Source of the DNA: Anastrepha obliqua
Lineage: Eukaryota; Arthropoda; Insecta; Diptera; Tephritidae
Direction: 5' to 3'
DNA: 64,000 nucleotides
Assembly (NCBI RefSeq): GCF_027943255.1
Contig: NC_072895.1
Span: 33,640,001-33,704,000, forward strand
This document shows, piece by piece, positions 55,331 to 64,000 of the stretch. Both the position numbers and the translations under genes were made by a program. The notes under the pieces are model-generated. The model saw only the letters and a program-made list of their open reading frames with translations, made no database searches and was not told the DNA's origin. Numbering within the stretch: the stretch's first letter is position 1; each line of letters starts with the position of its first letter.

Positions 55331-55489
55331 TAAGTAAATACTGAAGTATTGAATTTTTTCGTTTGGAAAAGGGTATACATAAATATTGACCTATTTAATA
55401 ACCGATGAGGTAGTAAGTAAGGCGATGACAAATACCGAAAAAGTGTTCTTAAACGGAGCGTTGCATTTCTTTGCCGCAAAGAACTGATT

Positions 55490-55800
55490 AAGTTAGATTA
55501 GGTTAGGGTGGTAGTCGGTCTATACCACTTCGACTCACTTCGACCTTATAGCTCCGTTGTGAACCCACTGTGCGACACGAGAACCTCATTTAATTTTCTT
55601 CGTGGAACCATTTTGTGGCTCTTATGAAGCGCAGGATTGGCCCCATCCCCACGTCAGATAGTTCGCTAAGAGAATTGAAAAAGTATTTGCCCAGAAAACC
55701 TACGCTGATTTTAGCTGAGGCTGGACAATTACAAAGGATGTGCTCAACTGTTTCTTCCTCTTCCTCATCTCTACTGCATCTAAACTATAAACAAACATAG
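55490..55800 (-). pseudogene. LINE C-terminal zinc-end fragment
   Basis: Minus strand: CSRDEEEEETVEHILCNCPA, SAKISVGFLGKYFFNSLSEL, SDVGMGPILRFIRATKWF. It is the C-terminus of the same RNase H LINE whose upstream part lies at 57000-57350. A jockey-type LINE separates the two pieces. Confidence 0.72.
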
Positions 55801-55839
55801 AAGAAAACTCATCGTTGTTGTTGTTGTTGTCGTCTTCGT

Positions 55840-57000
55840 CTACCTCATTTAAAGGTAGACCCAGAAAACATGCTATTTCGCCAGGTTGGGTTCAGAGGGA
55901 GAGGGGGTGTTAGATGAGTGGGTTTTGAGGGGCATGTGAAAAGGTGGTTAGTGTCGTGCGGGGTGCCTTCACATGCAGGACTTTGTTTGGTATGTCGGCT
56001 TCAATTCTGAATAAGTTGGAGTTTAACTTGCTATCCAGAACGTAGTTGTGCCAAGGTTACGCGGATCTCACGGGGAAGCTGGAGCTCTTCATCTGCTGTA
56101 GGTGGTGGTTGGACTCCGATTACGGCATTCGCTGGAAGGGAGCTTAAGAAGGTGGTGATGGTCTCCCGATGAATGTGGTTTATTGTCTGTCTAAACACTG
56201 TCTGGTCCAGAAGATGTCTATTCCTTTTGTCCTGGACCTCGTCGGCGAAATTGAGAAGGTGTCTCCTGAGGTGCCTGGGAGGAGGCTCTGGCTCTAGCAG
56301 GAGTCTGCAAGGGTCAAACCTGCAGTAGCACCCAAGCAGAAACTGATTGCTGAGTAGTTTTTTCTGCTTCTTTACTGGGAGCATCTGTGCCTCCTTGTGA
56401 AGGTGTTGAAGAGGGGACATCAGAATGTAACCCGTCTCTGTCCGAATAGCAGTGTTTTGGCAAGTCTGGAGCTTTATCCATTGCGTGTCATTAGTTCCAG
56501 GCGATCAGACAGGCGCAGCAAAGTTTAGAAATGGCCAGTCAATTGCCTGAAATGTCGATGGCAACAATTCTTTGTCTTTGCCCCAAGTGCGTCGGCACGC
56601 GATTTGAGGACCTTGTTGCGATTTTGGACTTTAGTGGAAATTACGGTTGTGTGCGCAGAGAAGGAGAGCAAACTGTCGAAGGTTAGACCCAAAATTTTGG
56701 GATTGTCAACAGTCGGAATTGGTGTGTCATCGAATTTTACTTTGAGCGGCGGTTTGACCTCCTTTGTGCTGGTGGTAAAGAGGGTCGTCGTTGTCTTTAT
56801 GGGGGGAAGTAGGAGATTCTTCGCAGTGAAAAAGCGAGAAAGGTCGGTGAGGTAGACCTTCACTACAATGTCATTGCCCGACAGCCTCGTCAGCGTAGGA
56901 AACCAGGGAGACTCTCCCTGCTGATTGGGGGAGCTTCGATAGATAGAAGTTAAGCAGCAAGGGTGAAAGGACACCACCCTGCGGAACACCTAGCTTGATC
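55840..57000 (-). mobile_element. Jockey-clade LINE, 5'-truncated, with (CAA)n tail
   Basis: Minus strand from the RT palm (LGVPQGGVLSPL near 56985, shifted) through NDIVVKVYLTDLSRFFTAKN, DDTPIPTVDNPKILGLTFDS, LLSFSAHTTVISTKVQNRNK, to RYC-type C-terminus PPPTADEELQLPREIRVTLA near 56060. The tail is a gttgtt run at 55815-55830 on the plus strand. Frame breaks at about 56525 and 56420. Confidence 0.8.
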
Positions 57001-57350
57001 TTCCTCTATTTGGATGTGTGGTCTTAAGGAATGCCTGCCAAATAGCCAAAGATCGGTTATTCAATCCACTACCTTCGAGATATTATCTCTTTGAGAGTCT
57101 AAGCAAATCCTTTGTCTTTTCTTGTTCATTTGCGGCCATAGTAACCTAGCTGTTACGTATGTGTCTTCATCTCTCTATGACCTATTGGCCTCTTGGATAA
57201 TGTAGTTTTCGATTATTAGTTTGCCCTTAGCCATAGGTATCCCAATGGCACTTCTATCACGGAGCAGTTGAAGAGTAGTAACTTTCCTGGCTAACTCATC
57301 GGCTTTACAATTTCCCTCAATATATCTGTACTCCGGAGCCCAAATAAGGT
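57000..57350 (-). pseudogene. RNase H LINE fragment
   Basis: Minus strand: INLIWAPEYRYIEGNCKADELA (RNase H end), RKVTTLQLLRDRSAIGIPMA, then a stop, then ARLLWPQMNKKRQRICLDSQ, ITDLWLFGRHS. It is continuous with 55490-55800 apart from the inserted jockey LINE. Confidence 0.72.
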
Positions 57351-57379
57351 TAATATAATCGTGTGGATGATTTCATGGC

Positions 57380-57830
57380 ATTTATTTTTCGAATATGACA
57401 TCCGTGGCTACGAGTTGCATGGTCCAGTTTTGATTGCTTTTTCCAATAAATTTGGCCGTATGGCGTCAATTATGACTTGAATATTGGCTTCCACGACTTC
57501 AAGAGTTGATGGTTTGTTGGCATAAGCCACTGACTTAACGTAGACCAATAAAAAGTAACCCAGAGTCTGTAAATCGCACGAACGAAAGGGCCAATGAACA
57601 GAAACTCTTCTGTAAAGAAAGTTGTCACCAAACTGCATTTGACATAAATCGTTGGTCAAGCACGCTGTGTGGCAAATTGCGCGGTCTTGGTGGAACCAAA
57701 TGCCGTCAATTTTCAGGTGATTAATTTTTGCGAACAAAAATTCAGTCAGCATGGCCCGATAGCGCTCGCTGTTCATCGTAACGGCAGCTCCTTTCTCATT
57801 TCAAAAGAAATAAGTGCCGAAGATGCCGCC
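57380..57830 (-). pseudogene. D,D36D-type transposase fragment
   Basis: MNSERYRAMLTEFLFAKINH, GIWFHQDRAICHTACL (second Asp), WPFRSCDLQTLGYFLLVYVK (third Asp), KSVAYANKPSTLEVVEANIQ. It covers only the C-terminal half of the catalytic domain; the first Asp is missing. Confidence 0.75.
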
Positions 57831-57879
57831 AGTGCACTATGTAAGTAAGTAAGTTAATACCATATTTCTTTGAATTTCA

Positions 57880-58490
57880 GGCAGATTTCTTTATCCGCAA
57901 ACTCCGAGAAGAATCGGGAGCCGGAGCAGAGGTTTTCTCTAAATCAACTAATTCCCTTAAAATTGCAGAAGTCTTTGCGATCCTGGGTATGCAAAATGCT
58001 TAGGGAACGTGGGATCGAAGGTGTAGATCAAAACTAGTCAACTCCTGTAAGGAGGAGATAAAATCTCTGGAGTGTGCAGGTATCTAGAATTTCTCTGATC
58101 TGGGTTCCAGGACATAGAAACGTAAAGGAAAATGAAATTGCTGATGAGCTTGCCAGGAAGGGAACTGAATTGGTATCAGAGGCCTCTTAATGAGCTAACG
58201 GTATCCACAACTTATTTCTCGGGAAAGCGCAGAAGAGATGGAGCACCATTTCTTCAAGTGATGTTGCAAAAACACTTTGGCCCCAGTACAATAGACGCAC
58301 GACGCAGAAAGTTCTGGGGACTCCACGATATTCAATTTCGAAACTCGTAGCTGTGTTTACCGGTCATTGAACGATCACCATAAACGTGGTAAAGCTAGGT
58401 TTACCCCAATGCAGATGCTGTGTTGAACTTTCAGAGAAGAATACTTTTGAGCCCTTTTTCTATAAATGTCCGGGTTTGGCAGCTAGATGA
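57880..58490 (+). pseudogene. RNase H LINE fragment
   Basis: ISLIWVPGHRNVKENEIADE, LARKGTELVSE, then RRDGAPFLQVML-type and a degraded zinc end (SINVRVWQLDD near 58475). Similar to 53400-53830. Confidence 0.65.
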
Positions 58491-58519
58491 TTAACAATCG
58501 TGAGTAAAAATGCTTCAAT

Positions 58520-59266
58520 TGGGGGTTGGGGGAAAGGGATAAAAATCGATTTTTTTTTGCATGTTATTGTAGTAAAACATTTCAAAAATACCGTGTTAAA
58601 ATTTTAAGTCAATCCGAGCAAAACTTTTTAAGTTATAGAGCATAAAGCCGAGCCGCCTCAAACATCTGCCGAGACGCAGCAGTTGCGCGCGTAGTCCGTT
58701 ACAAACTTTAAACGCGGTTTTCTCGAACCTTTTTTTTTAAAGTGCGTAGTTATTGGCATTTGAAAACTACTCAACCGATCCTTTTGAAATTTTGCACATA
58801 TTTTACATATAAAAAACCTCCTCCCAACGTTTTTTTTTCGCCATTTTTTTATATTAAGGTGGTTTTACACCTACAAAATGGCGGCATTTTTTCGTCAAAA
58901 ATCACTTTTTACTTCAAACGACTACCAAATGGCTGAACATGAAAATAAATCGTCAAAATAAACGTTGGGAGGAAGTTTAACACATACTTTAACTAATATA
59001 AATTATTCGATTTTTTTGATTTCAGATGATTCTACGCTGAGATATGCTGACTACTGCAAAATGTATTTTTGAAAAGACGTCTACGTAAATGTGCTCTCAT
59101 TCGCTCATTTTGCAATATTTTTACATGAAAATTTTATCAAATATTCTTGAAATGTTACTTTATAATATGCAACAACTTTTAATAAACTGACTTGAACCGT
59201 TTTGCTACAATAAATTCATGAAAAAAGTGTTTTTTTTAGCGTTTATCCCTTACCCCCCCCCTTAAA
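58520..59266. mobile_element. Candidate inverted-repeat (MITE-like) element
   Basis: The left end gttgggggaaagggataaaa and the right end tttatcccttaccccccccc are inverted copies of about 22 bp. The 750-bp interior is AT-rich and has no convincing ORF. No clear target duplication is visible because of the G/C runs. Confidence 0.5.
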
Positions 59267-59929
59267 CAAACAACAGATGATATGTCTATTTCAGGACAAT
59301 GAGCGTTGCCAATTGGAAGCAGCTGACTAATGATCGAGTTAAATAGAGGAAAGTAGCTGCGGAAGCGATTGTCAGCCAAAGACTGTCAAGTTATTGATGA
59401 TGATGTCTTCTTCTGATGTCTGATGATGATGTCTTCTGCTTATTTTTGCAAATTTTCCGTTCGCTTACGCTATTGATTTGGATTGATGGCTGGTGATGGC
59501 TACTTTTGTTGTCGAACACAACTAATATTGCAATTTTGTTACTTTGCTGCTGTTGCCCACCTGATAATCTGCTACAATAATGGAGATTTTTTTAAAATAC
59601 AATTTGATGTTTGAAAGAGTTAGAAAGTATGGAAATTTTTATTCATTTAATAACTGATGAGATATAGTTTTCTCCCTTTTATTATTTCCGTCTAAGTATT
59701 GAATTCCTCATAAATTATTTATTTAAATAGTTAAAATTTGTTGACCCATATCTGCCATTTGCGCGGTTTGTGCGGTAACACTAAGAGATACACGTATAAA
59801 ATGAGTTCCAAATATCAAAAGAGTTTTTTCTGTGAAAAGCGCAATTATCGTACAATTCATTCGCACCTCAATGCTATCTCTAATCATCACCACCTACTAT
59901 CACATTAACTTCGCACGAGGGCGGCTCAT
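59267..59929. other. No gene recognised
   Basis: Contains a short tandem gatgatgatgtcttct repeat at 59395-59445. Otherwise unassigned. Confidence 0.4.
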
Positions 59930-60370
59930 TAGGTCCAAGGAAATTAACATAGCAGGTTGTTAATATTTTATTTTTTAAAAAGGTGAAAGGTGATAGAATG
60001 TAAAGGAGAGGGGTGGGGGTTTGAGGATTTGTGGACTATGGACGGTGACTAATATGCGGCTGTGTTAACCGTTTTATGCTGCTGATAAGCTTCATCAGAT
60101 TTTTGATATCAAGACCTGGTATGTCAGCAGGAGCAGAAATGAAGTGTGAACCAGGATGTTTAAATCTTAGTCTCCCGAGAGCTGGGCAGCTAAGGAGCAG
60201 GTGCTGACATGATTCCACCTCTTCCTCCATACATTTGACGCAAAAAGGACTCGAAGTAATTCCGAGTCTCACGGCATGTATGCCTCGCGGATAGTGCCCC
60301 GTGAGGATGCCCACAAAATTTGAGAGCTGAGATTTCGTCATCCTCGGAATATGCCTCGAACGCCTCGTGA
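59930..60370 (-). pseudogene. LINE C-terminal fragment
   Basis: Minus strand: SQLSNFVGILTGHYPRGIHA, VRLGITSSPFCVKCMEEEVE, SCQHLLLSCPALGRLRFKHP: the zinc-type C-terminus of an RNase H LINE. A 3' UTR-like stretch follows to about 59930. Confidence 0.75.
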
Positions 60371-60449
60371 CCTTACACGTTCGTGTACTTGGCCAGCGCT
60401 CGCTGAATTGAGTACATAAATACTAGTTTGCGGAAAAAGAAATCCATTA

Positions 60450-61500
60450 TTTTTGCGTAAAATTCAATACTTTATTAAATATGCTTCGGATTGTACGATC
60501 TGGGTGAAATATGCACCGTTTTGTTGTGTAATATATTGCCATTTAAAAGGTAGCTTCATAATGTCTCTCTCTCATAGAAGTCTTGGTTTTTCTTGGCGAA
60601 AAGCTCCAGCAATCGATTTTCGCAATTTTCTCTTATTACTATTTTCTTATCATACGCGAAGTTTTGTAATGAAAGGAAAAGGTGGTAATCGCTTGGTGCC
60701 AGGTCCAAAATATATGGTGGATGCATTAAAATTTACCAATCAAGCTCCCGGAGTTGTTGGCGAGTCACTACAGACGTGTGTGGCCTTGCGTTGTGCTGAT
60801 GGAACACGACACCTCTTCTGTTGGGCGATTCTAGCCGTTAATGGCCAACCGCTGGCTTCAAACGGCCCAGTGGTTAACAGTAGAGATCGGAAATTAGTGT
60901 TTGGCCATACCGAAGCAATTCATAATAAATGATTCCTTTCAAGTCCCACTAAATATATAGTAAAACCTAACGGGCAGGAGTTAGTACTGGTTTGGTCACC
61001 GTTTGAGCTGCTTCATCACGCTTCGACTACGATCGTTTTTGCCCAATATTGTCGTATGTGACCCATTTCTCATCCCCAGCCACCTTCCGTTTAAGAAATG
61101 GGTTGATTTCATTCCGTTTGGCCAAGGCTTCGCAGACAAAAATTCGATCCATCATGTTTTTTGGGGTTAATTGGTGTGGCATCCAAACCTTGAGTTTTTT
61201 TTTTTTGCATCCAGCTTTGCACAAATGGTTTAAAACTGTTTTATGGTCAATCTTTAGCTCCTGGGCGATGCTACGACTACTAACATGACGATCAATTTCG
61301 TTTATTTCAATGATTTTATTAACATTTTCGACATTTTCTTTAACATCAAAAATGCTTGAACGAAATCGCCGAAACCAAAATTGATGTAACAAATTAACTA
61401 TTACAGTATGGGCACCAAAAACAACATTCACAATTCTCCTTCACAGTGACCTGGCTCACATATTCGCCTTTATCAAAAGAAAAACTGTAAAATGTACCGA
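60450..61500 (-). pseudogene. Mariner transposase relic (family of 31990-33225)
   Basis: Minus strand: VENVNKIIEINEIDRHVSSR and SIAQELKIDHKTVLNHLCKA (HTH), FLKRKVAGDEKWVTYDNIGQ (first Asp), LLRYGQTLISDLYC, GVVFHQHNARPHTSVVTRQQ (second Asp changed to His), MHPPYILDLAPSDYHLFLSL (third Asp), QDFYERDIMKLPFKWQ. A gap and shifts at about 60940-61030. The 159-codon plus-strand ORF over its C-terminus (60453-60932) is a shadow. Confidence 0.82.
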
Positions 61501-61734
61501 ACTTTCTCTTTGTGGACTTACATTGTTAACACCCTGAAACTCACAACTAACTGAAAGAAACAAAAACAGCAAAAGAATTTTTTTAGTGTGAAATGTCACC
61601 TTGACAACGAACATAAACTTTAAATTGTTTCATCGATACTTTACGAGATATCGATCACTACAGCCATCTACCAAGAAAATAATGGATTTGGCGATCTTGA
61701 GAAATCTCAATCCGAGCGCCATCACTAGAAAATC

Positions 61735-61960
61735 ATATCAGAGGCATCGAAGCTGAAGAAGGTCACGGTGGCCAATAAAGTCATGCCGAAAGCTTTTTGG
61801 GATGCGCATATTTTCATTCATATCGATTACCGGAAAAGCGCTAACACAATCACGGACGAATGATGTGCAGTGGTTTTTTAAATCGATCCAAAGCGGAGTC
61901 AAGACAAAAACGGTCGGCTTTGTGGCCACAAGTTCTCAGGCGCAGTTGGATAATTGCATG
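61735..61960 (+). pseudogene. Small mariner fragment
   Basis: EASKLKKVTVANKVMPKAFW, DAHIFIHIDYRKSANTITDE resembles the mariner segment after the first Asp (K..TVFWDA..I..IDY). Confidence 0.6.
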
Positions 61961-62990
61961 AATTAGGCTATAAAATGTACTTTAATTGATAAATGAATGA
62001 ATAAATAAAAAAATTGCTCCCTCTTCTAACATGTTTTCAAAAATGTTAGTCGTTTGAAGAGATCCTCGATGAAACAAATGCCTCAAAATGGACTTGAAAA
62101 AATTGTGTGAAATTGAAGAAATGCTGCAAGTAATTTACTGCAATGGAAAATAAAAATCTTTCGGTTACCGAAACTTAGCGAGCCACCTCTGCATAATCAG
62201 TCATCTGATCTATTTTTCACCCTCGCTTTCTCAATTTCAATGTTTACTTAGTTGAATGTATTGTTGTTTGATGTTATTACGGAAATACTTTCTTTGATTT
62301 GTTGATTCTAATTGTGAGGGTAAATAAGTACGAATTTATTTGAATTTTAACTTCACAGCTAAATGGTAAGGTGCACGAATATATTAAAGCAGTGACCCAA
62401 TTCGGGCTTGTTGTTCGGCAGCTGCTGTCAAAATCCAATAGAAATGAGAAAGTGATAAAAGCTAAGTCAAAATTACTTAGATCAATACATTCACAATACG
62501 TATTATCAAAGGGAATGGCATAAGAAATGTGAAAGAAAAATATAATAAATATAAGAAATAGCTGGCGTGGGTAGCTAACAAAAAACTATATACGCTGCGT
62601 TAAATAACTATAACACAGCGACTTATTGACAGGTTTCAGCATTTTATTTGTCGCTTATATATTTTAATATTTTTTTTTATGAAAACATAATTCATTGCAC
62701 TACAAAAACCATATAAATACAAGTTTCCAATTTTATGTAAGTTAAAAAAAAAAATTCTACAAATTTCAAAACTTTACACGGTTTAATAAGAATTTCTAGA
62801 AAAATTCCGAGTATACAGATCTATAGCCCATTCAATTATGGTATGACAAAGTGCAAGTTTCAAGTTGCTAAAGAATCACGTTGATTTTTGGCAATTTTTT
62901 CGCTGGCGTATTGTGTATTTTCTCCATATAACGAATGCTCAAATTTTTTTTCTTAATGGAAGAAAATACCCCCCACTCGTCGTGTAATTA
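61961..62990. other. Unassigned AT-rich sequence
   Basis: No ORF or RNA gene recognised. 62770-62885 is a reverse copy of the repeat at 14070-14150. Confidence 0.4.
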
Positions 62991-62999
62991 TGAACTAAG

Positions 63000-63225
63000 A
63001 GAGAAGTTCTGGATTTGGCCCGGTAACGCTGTTTCATCCTTGTCCATGGAGTTCGAAACGAATGACACTGGCTCTCCATGGAAGATCACCGTGCCGGCAT
63101 GCCTACCTTAACGATCCCCTGCCCTAAGTTCCCATGCCCGTGTCTATCGCGGTTATGGCACGAATGACTGGTTTGACCTATACTCGTGGGATTAGACAAC
63201 AACAAAAAACTAAAATTAAAATAGT
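63000..63225 (+). repeat. Probable LINE 3' UTR with caacaacaaaaa tail
   Basis: Non-coding, GC-richer block ending gggattagacaacaacaaaa (63188-63208), the kind of tail seen on jockey-type LINEs in this window. The match to a specific family is not shown. Confidence 0.35.
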
Positions 63226-64000
63226 AAAGTCAATAAACTGATAAAGCCGTTAAATGGACCGATAAATTGGAGGATGGTTTCATATGTAGAAGTTCAAGCA
63301 AGTGGAGAAAGTATCTGATCGCCATTAACTTGGGAGTGGCCACGACGATTCTTCGGCTTATGGCCCAAGCAGCTAACAACTCAAAATATGCTTCGCCCAA
63401 GTTTCTTTCGTAGTAGCTTTCGAATATCCGTTCGAGAGCGAACTAGTGTGAGAAGGCGAAGCAATCCAGGATATCTGGTTGAGCACTGGGATTAGGACTT
63501 GAGCTAAGGGGCACATATAGTGTGACAGCTTAAAAAAAGGAAATTTTTGGGAATTAAAAAAAAACACTAGCGAATCAATCGTTTTAAAATTTTGAGGGTA
63601 TATTTATACATGTTTTGAGAATACACAGTAAAATTTTTGGAATAATATATTAAATATTTTTGAAATGAAACGCGATCTCCGGCGGCGCCAAAAAAAAGGT
63701 CCTCCACTGCTGGAGTGATTGCAGCCTTCTCCGTTGGTAGAACCTATAAAAAAAAAATTCTCGCGAACAAAAAAAAAAGTTAAATTTTCCCCAAATTTTT
63801 GGTCGTTTTTGGCCTACCAAAATCCAATTTTTGATCAGATCAAAAAACTGGAGGGTCATCGTATGGAAGAAGATGCAAAAAAAATTTGATAGGGATCGAA
63901 TCATTTTTCTCCGAGTAATCACTCCAGCAAATTCAAAAAATGCTGTTTCAAGAAAAACGCGTTTAAACAAGGAAGGAGAGTTAAAGAGGAAGGGAGTTAA
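63226..64000. other. Unassigned; contains a short inverted repeat
   Basis: ctgctggagtgatt at 63707-63720 mirrors aatcactccagca at 63918-63930, about 200 bp apart, flanked by A-rich tracts. No gene recognised. Confidence 0.4.

Noticed and set aside
60453..60932. 159-codon plus-strand ORF that looks like a plausible protein
   Set aside because: The minus strand carries a clear mariner transposase C-terminus (APSDYHLF) over the same bases; the plus ORF is its shadow.

Overview
The window is AT-rich nuclear DNA of an insect, most likely a higher fly. The evidence is five-exon genes with GT-AG introns, a DM4/12-family protein (a family described from flies and mosquitoes), LINEs of jockey, LOA/R1-like and RTE-like type, mariner, Tc1, piggyBac, hAT and Helitron elements, and two tRNA-derived SINEs. 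The SINE and LINE types look tephritid-like to me, but that is recognition from memory and no search was run.

The only host genes I can support are three tandem, same-strand copies of a DM4/12-type secreted protein. None is visible as one long ORF. Copy A has exons 4-5 only (10004-10367). Copy B has exons 1-3 at 23436-24112 and exons 4-5 at 42635-42976. Copy C has exons 1-3 at 51633-52310 and exons 4-5 at 54552-54919. The five exons splice in frame to 246 aa in B and 244 aa in C. Flanking and intronic DNA is duplicated with the genes, so many transposon insertions can be polarised against an empty paralogous site inside the same window.

Layout: 1-465 and 5180-6750 are a T-rich higher-order array split by a LINE (479-5179) with an intact 1206-codon ORF2. 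7.2-10 kb holds a jockey relic and a mariner split by a deletion-derivative DNA transposon. 10.0-10.4 kb is copy A. 10.4-23.4 kb is intergenic and contains mariner and RTE-like relics, a (TAACA)n array inside a repeated element, a foldback element, a nearly complete piggyBac and an intact mariner-like D,D36D element (20624-21929). 23.4-43.0 kb is copy B, whose third intron has grown to 18.5 kb. That intron holds SINEs, a second pentamer array, several mariners, a Helitron relic, a long-TIR Tc1 element with a jockey LINE inside, and a small hAT element. 43-51.6 kb is intergenic and contains a complete Helitron (43710-49200) with an unbroken three-exon Rep/helicase gene. 51.6-54.9 kb is copy C. 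55-64 kb is LINE, mariner and inverted-repeat debris without a recognisable host gene.

Most interesting: (1) copies B and C differ far more in exons 1-3, almost all replacement changes, than in introns 1-2, which are nearly identical. (2) Copy C is a mosaic of A-like and B-like blocks. (3) The Helitron and the D,D36D element look capable of coding for full transposition proteins. (4) A repeated element carries a pentanucleotide array of 0, about 60 or about 100 units.
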